64,000 nucleotides of DNA from assembly GCF_030553055.1 (NCBI RefSeq), contig NZ_CP130713.1, forward strand, positions 3,534,001-3,598,000, given 5' to 3'. Of this stretch, positions 26,325 through 34,773 are shown one piece after another (the first letter of the stretch is position 1; every line of letters begins with the position of its first letter). The position numbers and the translations under genes were made by a program. Under the pieces are notes generated by a model. It saw only the letters and a program-made list of their open reading frames with translations. It had not been told where the DNA came from and did no database searches. This DNA comes from Streptomyces sp. XD-27 (GTDB lineage: Bacteria; Actinomycetota; Actinomycetes; Streptomycetales; Streptomycetaceae).

Positions 26325-26753
26325 TCAGCCCCAGTCGCGCCCGTTGCGCCCGCGCTTGGTCTCGCCGCGCTGCTTCTTCTCCCGCAACCGCCGTTCGTTG
26401 ATGCCGCGCGGGATCCGGGTCGGGCGGCGCGGCCTGGGCGGCGGAGCGGTCGCCTCCGCCAGGAGCGCGGCGAGCCGGACGGCCGCCGCCTCGCGATTGC
26501 GCCACTGCGAGCGGTGCTCGGAGGAGCGCACGGACACGACCCCGTCGACGAGGCGGCCCGCCAGCCGCTCCAGCGCCCGCTCCCGCCACACCGGCGGCAG
26601 CGCCTGCGTACGCGCCAGGTCGAACCGGAGCTCGACCTGGCTGTCGCTGGTGTTCACGTGCTGCCCGCCGGGGCCGGAGGAACGCGAGAAACGCCACATG
26701 AGCTCGGCCTCCGGCAGGGAGACCGAACCGCGGATGACGTAGGGCCCAGGCAT
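26325..26753 (-). CDS. arfB: Alternative ribosome-rescue factor ArfB (YaeJ-type peptidyl-tRNA hydrolase)
   Basis: 142 residues from ATG at 26753. The release-factor GGQ motif is intact in [20 protein letters not shown], and the C-terminal tail is basic ([17 protein letters not shown]), as needed to enter the empty mRNA channel. It hydrolyses peptidyl-tRNA on stalled ribosomes. An upstream in-frame Met would add 16 non-conserved residues. Confidence 0.92.
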   Translation of the reverse strand: MPGPYVIRGSVSLPEAELMWRFSRSSGPGGQHVNTSDSQVELRFDLARTQALPPVWRERALERLAGRLVDGVVSVRSSEHRSQWRNREAAAVRLAALLAEATAPPPRPRRPTRIPRGINERRLREKKQRGETKRGRNGRDWG

Positions 26754-26903
26754 GCCCCCATGGTCCCCCGTCGCACACCCGAACGTCACCCGCATTTCCA
26801 CACGCCCCCGTGGAACCCGCGGCGCGCGCTTCGCGTTATGGAGGATGACGGTAGCTTCGTGGAGTCACGAAGCCCGACGACTCGAATACGAAAGGGACTC
26901 CCC

Positions 26904-27479
26904 ATGGCTGTAAGCCTGTCCAAGGGCGGCAACGTCTCGCTCACCAAGGAGGCACCGGGCCTGACCGCCGTCACGGTCGGCCTCGGCTGGGACGTCCGCA
27001 CCACCACCGGCACGGACTTCGACCTCGACGCGAGCGCCATCGCCGTCAACCCGAGCGGCAAGGTCTACTCGGACGCGCACTTCGTCTTCTTCAACAACAA
27101 GTCCACGCCGGACCAGACGATCGTCCACACCGGCGACAACCTCACCGGCCAGGGCGAGGGCGACGACGAGCAGATCAACGTCAACCTCGCGGGCCTGCCC
27201 GCCGACGTCGACAAGATCGTCTTCCCGGTCTCCATCTACGACGCCGAGTCCCGCAGCCAGAACTTCGGCCAGGTCCGGAACGCGTACATCCGCATCCTCA
27301 ACCAGGCCGGCGGCGCCGAGATCGCCCGCTACGACCTGAGCGAGGACGCCGCCACCGAGACCGCCATGGTCTTCGGCGAGCTGTACCGCAACGGCGCGGA
27401 CTGGAAGTTCCGCGCGGTCGGCCAGGGCTACGCCGCGGGCCTGGCGGGCATCGCCCAGGACTTCGGCGTCAACGTCTGA
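26904..27479 (+). CDS. terD: TerD-family calcium-binding stress protein
   Basis: 191 residues, the canonical TerD length. It starts [20 protein letters not shown] and contains the Ca-binding FDLDASA and the conserved [18 protein letters not shown]. In Streptomyces, TerD proteins affect development and Ca-dependent processes as well as tellurite resistance. The ATG follows GAAAGGGA. Monocistronic, ending at a strong hairpin. Confidence 0.96.
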   Translation: MAVSLSKGGNVSLTKEAPGLTAVTVGLGWDVRTTTGTDFDLDASAIAVNPSGKVYSDAHFVFFNNKSTPDQTIVHTGDNLTGQGEGDDEQINVNLAGLPADVDKIVFPVSIYDAESRSQNFGQVRNAYIRILNQAGGAEIARYDLSEDAATETAMVFGELYRNGADWKFRAVGQGYAAGLAGIAQDFGVNV

Positions 27480-27505
27480 GTCCAGGCCGAGCCTGATTGA
27501 TCAGC

Positions 27506-27539
27506 ACGGCGGCCCCCGACTTCTGTCGGGGGCCGCCGT
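27506..27539 (+). terminator. terD terminator
   Basis: A perfect 15-bp stem (27506-27520 with 27525-27539) and a TTCT tetraloop, 26 bp after the terD stop. Confidence 0.88.
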
Positions 27540-27711
27540 CGTGTGTGCGTGGCCGGCGCATGGCACCCACGAGGTCACCAACTCGGCCCCGAGGGAGTAA
27601 CACCCGTGTCACGGCCCCCTCCCGCGCTCCGAACCGGCGACTCCGGCGGCTACCGTACGGTGATCAACTCGATCTCACGTACGACCGCACCGCCGCTCAA
27701 GGGAGTCTCCC

Positions 27712-28203
27712 CTGTCCACCCCACCTCCGCCCCAAGGCGGTTACACCCCCTACGGCCAGCCCCACCAGCCGCAGTACGGCTATCCGCAGCAGGGCGGCTA
27801 CCCCGGAGCCCCTGCCCCCGCCCCGCAGCCCCCGCCGCGGCGCAGCCGCATCAACCAGCAGACCAAGATCAAGGCCATCGTCTTCACCGTGGCCGCCATC
27901 GGCGCCGGCGTCTGGATCTTCACCCACCAGGGCAAGAGCACCGACACCCCCTCCACCCCGGCGGCGCGCGCCAGCGCCAGCGCGAGCCAGGACGCCAACT
28001 CGATCGACGTCGGCGAATGCGTGGAGAACCAGGGATCCAACAGCGCTCCCGACCTTGAGGTCGTCCCCTGCGGCGACAGCAGGGCGGAGTACAAGGTCAA
28101 GGAGAGCACCGGCGACCAGTGCGCCCCCGGCCAGGCCCGGTACACGGTCACGCGCCGCGGTCACGTTCAGAGCATGCTCTGCTTGTCGCCGACCAGCCGC
28201 TGA
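27712..28203 (+). CDS. LppU-like membrane/exported protein, apparent CTG start
   Basis: 163 residues if begun at CTG 27712, 6 nt after GGGAG (27701-27705). No ATG, GTG or TTG exists in frame between the stop at 27661-27663 and this CTG, yet the coding pattern begins here (LSTPPPPQGGYTPYGQ). The order is a Pro/Gln/Tyr-rich cytoplasmic segment, a transmembrane helix (about 60-78), a Ser/Ala linker, and a C-terminal domain with four Cys (GECVEN, VVPCGD, DQCAPG, SMLCLS) like the LppU/SCO3897 family. The first in-frame GTG (27889) would cut the membrane helix, so it is not favoured. Confidence 0.75.
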   Translation: MSTPPPPQGGYTPYGQPHQPQYGYPQQGGYPGAPAPAPQPPPRRSRINQQTKIKAIVFTVAAIGAGVWIFTHQGKSTDTPSTPAARASASASQDANSIDVGECVENQGSNSAPDLEVVPCGDSRAEYKVKESTGDQCAPGQARYTVTRRGHVQSMLCLSPTSR

Positions 28204-28224
28204 ACACGGCCGAGGCATACGGTT

Positions 28225-28250
28225 CGGGCCCCCGCACTCGCGGGGGCCCG
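28225..28250 (+). terminator. Hairpin after the LppU-like gene
   Basis: A perfect 11-bp GC stem (28225-28235 with 28240-28250) with an ACTC loop, 21 bp beyond the stop. It can serve the convergent XRE pseudogene too. Confidence 0.8.
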
Positions 28251-28275
28251 CCGTCATGTTGGGGGAGCGCTGGGC

Positions 28276-28838
28276 TTACGCGCCGGGGAACTCGCCGCGC
28301 TTGACGGCCGAGACGAACGAGGACCAGCCGTTTCACCGATGACGGCGCGAAACTGCGGCGCGGGACGGCGTCGTAGTATCTCCTGCCTGCTGAGACGCCC
28401 GGCAAGTTGCTCCTCCAGCTCTGGTGAGTTCTCCGGTCCATGCGGAGCGGACCACAGCAGCGCCCGCGCATACGCCGGCGTCTGGAGGAGCCCAGGGATG
28501 ATTCCTGGGACGAAGCGCTCGATGACCGAGGCCTCTGCCTCAAGCTCCACAGCCCGCTTGTACTTGTCGCGGAACAACGAACCGTCCCTGGCAATCTCCC
28601 ACAACCGCATCAGCAGCGGCGTCGTCCCGTAAAACGTGTCCAGCGCCTCGACCGCCTCCGGGCCGCCCAGGCTCGCGCCCTTCTCCATGTGGTACAGGTG
28701 CGTGTGGCCCCACCCGACCTTGTCCGACAGCTCCCTGTAGGACAGCCCGGACTCCTCGCGCAACCGCGCCAGTTCCTCCGCGAACATCACGCGCGGTGAT
28801 CGCTTGCCCCTTCCCGGGAAGGGCCTCCTTGGCGGCAT
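28276..28838 (-). pseudogene. XRE/DUF5753 regulator fused by deletion to a DUF397 gene tail
   Basis: From ATG 28838 the product has an XRE helix-turn-helix (FAEELARLREESGLSYRELS) and the first half of DUF5753 (FVPGIIPGLLQTPAYARALL), up to QFRAVIGE at about 28,332. The DNA then reads, in another frame, WSSFVSAVKRGEFPGA and stop (28276-28326), the normal C-terminus of a DUF397 protein. DUF397 genes usually follow such XRE genes, so one deletion removed the second half of DUF5753 and most of DUF397. The surviving frame runs past the scar to 28254 with nonsense residues. The DNA-binding part could still be made. Confidence 0.82.
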
Positions 28839-29192
28839 CGGGCACCTCTTCCATCGCCGGTCACCTGCTGCTCACCGTAGGTGAAGTGCCCCCAAACCAG
28901 GTCCAGTTCGCCAAATATCGGACAGAGGTCGCCCCCAAACGAACATTCAACGGTGAAATTCTTGTTACTTGCCTGTCAGAAACCGGCAATCAGTGCCAGT
29001 CTCTGGTCGACCCGCTTATGCGCCACTTACGGCACACGCGTGGTCCCGCGTCTCATACGCGGACATCGGCACCACCTTGCACCACCAAACGGCACCACAT
29101 CGGCATCACTTGTGCAGTTTCGGACCGGCCCCACCCAAGGCCGTCCGCCCCCACGTGGCCGCCACCCAGCGGCCCCCTGCAAGGAGTATCGA
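28839..29192. other. Intergenic region upstream of the M4 protease
   Basis: About 350 bp between divergent genes, A+T richer than its neighbours around 28,900-29,040, so probably the promoter region of the protease. The ribosome site AAGGAG is at 29181-29186. No recognised operator and no supportable gene. Confidence 0.45.
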
Positions 29193-30806
29193 GTGAGACG
29201 TACCGTTTCCTCTCGTAAGAACGCCCTCCGCGGCGCGGCGCTCGTCGCGTCGGCCGCGATGGTCGTCATCGGCGTGCAGACCGGCTCGGCCAGTGCCAAG
29301 GCCGACCGCGAGGTCGGCGCCACGGCCGTGTTGCTCTCGGCCGACCAGCGCGCGAGCGCGATCAAGGACGCGCAGGCCGGAGCGGCCGCGCAGGCCGAGT
29401 CCCTCGGGCTCGGTGGCAAGGAGAAGCTCGTCGTCCGGGACGTCGTCAAGGACGCGGACGGCACGGTCCACACGCGCTACGAGCGCACGTACGTCGGGCT
29501 CCCGGTCCTCGGCGGCGACCTCGTGGTCCACGAGAAGAAGAACGGCAAGCAGAGTGTGACGAAGGCGGTGCGGGCGCGGATATCCGTGGCCTCCGTCGCC
29601 CCGGAGAAGTCCGCGTCCAGCGCGAAGAAGACCGCGCTCAAGGCCGCCGACGCCGAGAAGAACGGCAAGGCCGACGCCGCCGCGCCGCGCAAGGTCGTCT
29701 GGGCCGCCTCCGGCAAGCCCGTGCTGGCCTGGGAGACCGTCGTCACCGGGCTGCAGCACGACGGGACGCCGAGCGAGCTGCACGTCGTCACCGACGCCGC
29801 CACCGGCAAGCAGCTCTTCGCCGACGAGCGCATCGAGACCGGCACCGGCACCGGCGACTACAGCGGCAACGTCCCGCTGGGCACCACGCAGAGCGGCGGC
29901 TCGTACAACCTCACCGACGGCACGCACGGCGGCCACAAGACGTACGACCTGAACCAGGGCACATCCGGCACCGGTTCGCTGTTCACCGACGCCGACGACG
30001 TCTGGGGCGGCGGACGGCAGAGCGCCGCGGTGGACGCCCACTACGGGCACGCCACGACCTGGGACTTCTACAAGAACGTGCTGGGCCGCAACGGCATCAA
30101 GAACGACGGCAAGGCCGCGTACACCCGGGTCCACTACGGCGACAACTACGTCAACGCCTTCTGGTCCGACAGCTGCTTCTGCATGACCTACGGCGACGGC
30201 TCGGGCAACACCAACCCGCTGACCTCGCTGGACGTGGCCGCGCACGAGCTGACCCACGGCGTCACCTCCAACACCGCGGGCCTGCGCTACAGCGGCGAGT
30301 CCGGCGGGCTCAACGAGGCGACCTCCGACATCTTCGCCACCGCCACGGAGTTCTACGCCGCCAACTCCGCCGACGCCGGTGACTACCTCATCGGCGAGAA
30401 GATCGACATCCGCGGCGACGGCAGCCCGCTGCGCTACCAGGACAAGCCGAGCCGCGACGGCGCGTCGAAGGACTACTGGTACCGGGGCATCGGCCGGGTG
30501 GACGTGCACTACTCCTCCGGTCCCGCCAACCACTTCTACTACCTGCTCAGCGAGGGCAGCGGCGCCAAGACCATCAACGGCGTCAGCTACAACAGCCCGA
30601 CCTACGACGGCTCCACGGTCACCGGCATCGGCCGGGACAAGGCCACCAAGATCTGGTACAAGGCGCTGACCACGTACTTCACCTCGACCACCACCTACGC
30701 GGGCGCGCGCACCGGCACGCTCCAGGCGGCGGCCGACCTGTACGGGTCCGGCAGCGCCGAGTACAAGGCGGTCGCGGCCTCCTGGACGGCGATCAACGTC
30801 AAGTGA
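29193..30806 (+). CDS. Secreted M4-family (thermolysin-like) metallopeptidase
   Basis: 537 residues from GTG at 29193. An N-terminal signal (basic start, hydrophobic AALVASAAMVVIGVQTGSASA) is followed by a propeptide (FTP/PepSY type, about residues 45-215). The mature catalytic domain has HELTHG with the zinc histidines and catalytic Glu, and GLNEATSD with the third ligand. The C-terminal helical half ends EYKAVAASWTAINVK. No extra C-terminal binding domain is present. It is an extracellular neutral protease, autoprocessed after export. Monocistronic, with a terminator at 30871-30903. Confidence 0.95.
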   Translation: MRRTVSSRKNALRGAALVASAAMVVIGVQTGSASAKADREVGATAVLLSADQRASAIKDAQAGAAAQAESLGLGGKEKLVVRDVVKDADGTVHTRYERTYVGLPVLGGDLVVHEKKNGKQSVTKAVRARISVASVAPEKSASSAKKTALKAADAEKNGKADAAAPRKVVWAASGKPVLAWETVVTGLQHDGTPSELHVVTDAATGKQLFADERIETGTGTGDYSGNVPLGTTQSGGSYNLTDGTHGGHKTYDLNQGTSGTGSLFTDADDVWGGGRQSAAVDAHYGHATTWDFYKNVLGRNGIKNDGKAAYTRVHYGDNYVNAFWSDSCFCMTYGDGSGNTNPLTSLDVAAHELTHGVTSNTAGLRYSGESGGLNEATSDIFATATEFYAANSADAGDYLIGEKIDIRGDGSPLRYQDKPSRDGASKDYWYRGIGRVDVHYSSGPANHFYYLLSEGSGAKTINGVSYNSPTYDGSTVTGIGRDKATKIWYKALTTYFTSTTTYAGARTGTLQAAADLYGSGSAEYKAVAASWTAINVK

Positions 30807-30870
30807 CCGCGATGCCACATGACCGCGACCGACGTCATGTGATCCGCTGACGCCCCGCGTGTCAGTGCGG

Positions 30871-30903
30871 CGGGCCGCACCGGCCACCCCCCGGTGCGGC
30901 CCG
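30871..30903 (+). terminator. Terminator after the M4 protease
   Basis: A perfect 13-bp stem (30871-30883 with 30891-30903), 7-nt loop, followed directly by TTTT. An unusually classical rho-independent form for this genome. Confidence 0.9.
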
Positions 30904-30932
30904 TTTTCGTCCCCTCCGTTCTCTCCCGCGCC

Positions 30933-30938
30933 TAGGCT
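30933..30938 (+). promoter_or_regulatory. -10 box of the mycothiol dehydrogenase gene (leaderless promoter)
   Basis: TAGGCT lies exactly 6 nt before the ATG at 30945, the same hexamer and spacing as at otsA. No ribosome site is visible. Confidence 0.5.
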
Positions 30939-30944
30939 GCTGCC

Positions 30945-32030
30945 ATGACTCAACAGGTGCGTGGCGTCATCGCGTCCGGCAAGGGCGAGCAGGTCAGCGT
31001 CGAGACGATCGTCATCCCGGACCCCGGTCCCGGCGAGGCCGTGGTGCAGGTGCAGGCGTGCGGGGTGTGCCACACCGATCTGCACTACCGGGAGGGCGGG
31101 ATCAACGACGACTTCCCGTTCCTGCTCGGCCACGAGGCCGCGGGCGTCGTGGAGTCGGTCGGCGCCGGGGTCACCGACGTCGCGCCCGGCGACTTCGTCA
31201 TCCTCAACTGGCGTGCGGTGTGCGGCCAGTGCCGGGCCTGCCGCCGCGGCCGTCCCTGGTACTGCTTCGCCACCCACAACGCGACCCAGCCGATGACGCT
31301 CACCGACGGCACGCCGCTCTCCCCCGCCCTGGGCATCGGCGCGTTCGCCGAGAAGACCCTCGTCGCGGCGGGGCAGTGCACGAAGGTGGACCCGGCCGCG
31401 TCCCCGGCCGCCGCCGGGCTGCTCGGCTGCGGCGTGATGGCCGGGCTCGGCGCCGCGCTGAACACCGGCGCCGCCGGACGCGGCGACTCCGTTGCCGTCA
31501 TCGGGTGCGGCGGCGTGGGCTGCGCGGCGGTCGCCGGGGCCCGGCTGGCCGGCGCCGGGAAGATCATCGCGGTGGACCTCGACGACCGGAAGCTGGAGTG
31601 GGCGCGCTCGCTCGGCGCCACGCACACGGTCAACGGCCGCGACGCGGATGTGGTGGAGGCGGTACGGGAGCTGACGGACGGGCACGGTGCCGATCTGGTG
31701 ATCGAGGCGGTGGGCCGCCCGGAGACCTACCGGCAGGCCTTCTACGCACGCGACCTGGCGGGCACCGTCGTCCTGGTCGGCGTGCCCACGCCGGAGATGA
31801 AGCTGGAGCTGCCGCTGCTGGACGTCTTCGGGCGCGGCGGCGCGCTCAAGTCGTCCTGGTACGGGGACTGCCTGCCGTCCCGCGACTTCCCGCTGCTGAT
31901 CGACCTGTACCGGCAGGGGCGGCTGGACCTGGACGCGTTCGTCACCGAGACGATCACGCTGGACGGGATCGAGGAGGCGTTCGCGAAGATGGGGCGGGGT
32001 GAGGTGCTGCGATCGGTCGTCGTGATGTGA
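30945..32030 (+). CDS. mscR: S-(hydroxymethyl)mycothiol dehydrogenase (formaldehyde detoxification)
   Basis: A zinc-dependent alcohol dehydrogenase that oxidises the adduct of formaldehyde with mycothiol, the actinobacterial low-molecular-weight thiol. 361 residues. Catalytic zinc ligands lie in [15 protein letters not shown] and [12 protein letters not shown]. The structural zinc lobe has [15 protein letters not shown], and [17 protein letters not shown] is the Rossmann turn. In relatives a metallo-beta-lactamase-fold hydrolase often follows; here the downstream DNA is a short tandem repeat and an unrelated gene. Confidence 0.9.
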   Translation: MTQQVRGVIASGKGEQVSVETIVIPDPGPGEAVVQVQACGVCHTDLHYREGGINDDFPFLLGHEAAGVVESVGAGVTDVAPGDFVILNWRAVCGQCRACRRGRPWYCFATHNATQPMTLTDGTPLSPALGIGAFAEKTLVAAGQCTKVDPAASPAAAGLLGCGVMAGLGAALNTGAAGRGDSVAVIGCGGVGCAAVAGARLAGAGKIIAVDLDDRKLEWARSLGATHTVNGRDADVVEAVRELTDGHGADLVIEAVGRPETYRQAFYARDLAGTVVLVGVPTPEMKLELPLLDVFGRGGALKSSWYGDCLPSRDFPLLIDLYRQGRLDLDAFVTETITLDGIEEAFAKMGRGEVLRSVVVM

Positions 32031-32047
32031 GGCGGTGCGCGGTACGG

Positions 32048-32116
32048 CCGGGCAGGCTCCCTCGGCTGCCGGGCGGGCTCCCTCGGCTGCCGGGCGGGCT
32101 CCCTTGGCTGCCGAGG
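32048..32116. repeat. 21-bp tandem repeat, about 3 copies
   Basis: GGCTGCCGGGCGGGCTCCCTC at 32064-32084 and 32085-32105, flanked by partial copies. It begins 18 bp after the mscR stop. Confidence 0.88.
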
Positions 32117-32142
32117 TCGCGTCCCCGTGACACCATCGACGG

Positions 32143-32640
32143 GTGATCGACCTCGGCTACTCCCTCTCCCGGCGCTTCCCGGACCCTCCGCAGACCGACT
32201 ACCGCACGGCGGACACGCACGCCCTGCGCCACGACCTGTTCTGCGGGGACGTGTATCTCGCGGACGCGGAGAAGGACCGCGAGCTGTCCACAGCCTGGGG
32301 ATGGGTGCCGGTCCTGGACTTCGCGTGGGCGCTGTGCGACATCGTGGAGCTCCTCGACCGCGACCCGCAGGGCAGCCGCTCCGCACGGCCGCAGTACGCG
32401 GAGCTGGACTTCACGGAGTCGACCGACCGGATGCTCTTCGAGCGCCGCTTCGGCTGGGTGGACGTCACCGCCGACTGGGTGCCCGCGGAGGAGCCGCCGC
32501 TGACCTTCAACCACGCCGCGCTGCGCCGCGAGGCCCGCGACTTCCTGCATGACCTGGTCGCGGACCTCACGGACATGCACGAGGGGCTGGGCGACAACCC
32601 GGTGGTCTGGGACGTGCTGGCGCGGTTCCCGCGCGTGTAG
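32143..32640 (+). CDS. Hypothetical protein, acidic, cytoplasmic
   Basis: 165 residues from GTG at 32143, rich in Asp, Glu and Trp (begins MIDLGYSLSRRFPDPP; contains GWVPVLDFAWALCDIVELL and FGWVDVTADW). No signal peptide or membrane segment. Codon use is normal and the gene ends cleanly before the pentapeptide gene. It resembles small single-domain proteins of unknown function in Streptomyces, and I assign no family. An immunity-type role is possible but unsupported. Confidence 0.7.
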   Translation: MIDLGYSLSRRFPDPPQTDYRTADTHALRHDLFCGDVYLADAEKDRELSTAWGWVPVLDFAWALCDIVELLDRDPQGSRSARPQYAELDFTESTDRMLFERRFGWVDVTADWVPAEEPPLTFNHAALRREARDFLHDLVADLTDMHEGLGDNPVVWDVLARFPRV

Positions 32641-32680
32641 CCCGACCGCCGGGGCTCCGCCCCGGCCCCGGCCCTGCTGT

Positions 32681-33397
32681 TCAGGCGCCCACCACCCGCA
32701 CCCCCAGCCACGCCGCGAGCACCGGCGCCAGGTCGAACAGCTGAGTCGGGCTGATCACGGCCCCCGCCAGCCGGTCCACGCCGCGCGCGATATCCAGCTC
32801 CGCCACCGCCCGCAGGTCCACCTCCGCCATCCGCGCCCCCGAGAAGTCCGCCCGGCGCAGCGCGCAGCCCACGAACGCGACCCTCTCCAGCCGCGCCCCG
32901 CCGAAGTCGGGCTCGACCAGCACGCAGTCCTCGAAGACGACGTCCTTCAAGGTCGCGTCGCGCAGGTTCAGGTAGTCGATCTTGCCGCCGCGCACCACCA
33001 CCCTCTCCAGCGCCGCGCCGTGCAGTTGCGTCCCGCCCAGCCGCGCGTGCAGCACCTCCACGTCCCGCAGCGTCGCCCCGGACAGGTCGGTGCCCACGCC
33101 CCGTATCTCCTCCAGGACGCTGTCCAGGATCCGGGCGCGGCTCAGCACCGTCTCGTCCAGCGCGCAGCGGCGCAGCGCGCAGTCCAGGAACCGGCTGCCC
33201 CGCCCGTCCTGCCCGCCCAGGTCCGCGTCCGCGAACTCCACCCCGTCGTAGTCACCCTCCCGCGCCAGCTCCCGGCCGTCGTGGGCCCGTAGCGCGGGGA
33301 GCGACAGCACGGGCCGCCGGGGCGCCCGCACCCCGTCCCCGTCCCTGTCCCTGCTCCTGTCCCCGTCCGTACCGTCCTGGCTGCTCCGCCGTGTCAT
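32681..33397 (-). CDS. Pentapeptide-repeat protein
   Basis: 238 residues from ATG at 33397. After a charged Arg/Asp-rich N-terminus, A(D/N)LXX-like pentapeptides recur (VEFADADLGG, GTDLSGATLRDVEVLHARL, LNLRDATLKDVVFEDCVLVEPDF, and RRADFSGARMAEVDLRAVAE when read as separate blocks). They form a right-handed beta-helix of roughly 25 coils' worth of units. Some such proteins mimic DNA and protect gyrase; this one has no specific signature for that. It is divergent from the FAD oxidoreductase. Confidence 0.85.
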   Translation of the reverse strand: MTRRSSQDGTDGDRSRDRDGDGVRAPRRPVLSLPALRAHDGRELAREGDYDGVEFADADLGGQDGRGSRFLDCALRRCALDETVLSRARILDSVLEEIRGVGTDLSGATLRDVEVLHARLGGTQLHGAALERVVVRGGKIDYLNLRDATLKDVVFEDCVLVEPDFGGARLERVAFVGCALRRADFSGARMAEVDLRAVAELDIARGVDRLAGAVISPTQLFDLAPVLAAWLGVRVVGA

Positions 33398-33533
33398 CGT
33401 CACCGCCCTTCGCCCCTCCATCGTGACGTGCACCACTGACAACGGCCCGATGTCACATCCGCGGCCCGCCCGTCCGTCGTACCCGCGACAGCGAAAGCGA
33501 CCACCACTCCACACCTTCGGAAGGGAACGGCAG

Positions 33534-34730
33534 ATGCACCACATCACCGTCATCGGCGGCGGGTTCGCCGGTCTCACCGCGGCCATCAGCAGCGCCGAGG
33601 CGGGCGCGCGCGTCACGCTGTACGAGGCCCATCAGTCGCTCGGCGGCCGGGCCCGTACCGCTGACGGCCCGTACCGCACCAACGAGGGGCCGCACGCCCT
33701 CTACAACGGCGGCCCGCACTGGCCCTGGCTCAAGAAGCGCGGGCTCATCGGCAAGCTGGCGACGCTGCCGCCGCAGGCGGGCGCCCGGTTCCGGTTCCAC
33801 CGCGGCGGACGGCTGCGGCGCGTGCCGCCGCTCGGGATGTTCAGGCTGAGGTACGGCGTGGCGCCCGTGGACCGGGACTTCGCCGGCTGGGCGGCCGAGC
33901 GGGTCGGCGAGGCGGCGGCGCGCGCGGCGGCCAACTACACCGGCGTCGCGCTCTTCCACCACGACCCCGGGCAGCTGTCGGCAGCCTTCGTACAGGAACG
34001 GTTCCGGCGCGCGACCTCGATGCCGCCCGAGGCGCATTACGTGCGCGGCGGCTGGGGCGGGATCATCGACCGGATGGCCGACCGCGCCCGCTCGCTGGGC
34101 GTGACGATCGAGACGGCGGCGCGCGTCGACTCGCTCGGCGCGCTGCCCGCCGGGCACGGCCCGGTGATCGTCGCGACCTCGCTGGCCGCCGCCCGCACCC
34201 TGCTCGACGATCCGTCGCTGACCGGGGAGAGCGGCCGTACCGCCCTGTTCGACCTGGGGGTGGCGACCCGGCGCGGCGACGCGTTCGTCGTCTCCGACCT
34301 GGACGCCCCCGGCTGGATCGAGCGCTTCACCACCCAGGACCGCAGCCTCGCACCGGCCGGGGAGCAGCTGATCCAGGGCCACATCCCGGTCGCACCCGGC
34401 GAGAGCCGGGCGGCGGGCATCGCGCGCGCCGAGCACCTGCTGGACCTGGGCTTCCCGGGCTGGCGCGAGCGTACGACCTTCCGGCGCGAGGCACTGTCGA
34501 CGGGCCGTACGGGCGCGCTGGACTACCCGGGGACCACCTGGCGCGACCGGCCCGCCGTGGTGCGCGGCGACGACGTCTACCTGGCGGGGGATCAGGTCGC
34601 CGCGCCCGGGCTGCTCTGCGAGGTGTCGTTCAACAGCGCCCTGGAGGCGTCCGCGCTGGCGCTGGGCGCCCATGCCGCCAACCGCACCCGGACCGCCGGG
34701 GTGCCGCGCGTCACACGCGCCGCGTCATAA
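33534..34730 (+). CDS. FAD-dependent amine oxidase/desaturase-like oxidoreductase
   Basis: 398 residues from ATG at 33534 with ribosome site AAGGGA. The FAD-binding fold is at the extreme N-terminus (ITVIGGGFAGLTAAISSAEAG), followed by LGGRARTADGP, the second FAD signature. The C-terminal VYLAGDQVAAPGLLCE matches the family's FAD-contacting end. Related proteins include phytoene desaturase-like and protoporphyrinogen oxidase-like enzymes. The substrate is unknown and no pathway neighbours point to one. Confidence 0.83.
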   Translation: MHHITVIGGGFAGLTAAISSAEAGARVTLYEAHQSLGGRARTADGPYRTNEGPHALYNGGPHWPWLKKRGLIGKLATLPPQAGARFRFHRGGRLRRVPPLGMFRLRYGVAPVDRDFAGWAAERVGEAAARAAANYTGVALFHHDPGQLSAAFVQERFRRATSMPPEAHYVRGGWGGIIDRMADRARSLGVTIETAARVDSLGALPAGHGPVIVATSLAAARTLLDDPSLTGESGRTALFDLGVATRRGDAFVVSDLDAPGWIERFTTQDRSLAPAGEQLIQGHIPVAPGESRAAGIARAEHLLDLGFPGWRERTTFRREALSTGRTGALDYPGTTWRDRPAVVRGDDVYLAGDQVAAPGLLCEVSFNSALEASALALGAHAANRTRTAGVPRVTRAAS

Positions 34731-34736
34731 CTCCCC

Positions 34737-34767
34737 TTGACTTCAACTTAAGTTGAAGTTGGAGGGT
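34737..34767 (+). promoter_or_regulatory. MerR-type promoter with a perfect 20-bp palindrome
   Basis: ACTTCAACTTAAGTTGAAGT (34740-34759) is a perfect palindrome. It lies between a -35 box TTGACT (34737-34742) and a -10-like GAGGGT (34762-34767), a 19-bp spacer as expected for MerR-family activators. The ATG follows 6 nt later, so the transcript may be leaderless, although GGAGGG could also serve as ribosome site. No MerR gene lies nearby. Confidence 0.65.
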
Positions 34768-34773
34768 GGTCGC

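Noticed and set aside
29106..31685. 859-codon open frame on the minus strand
   Set aside because: It is antisense to the M4 protease and mscR genes, both with intact catalytic motifs. Its composition (Val/Gly/Arg/Ala) is a codon-bias artefact.
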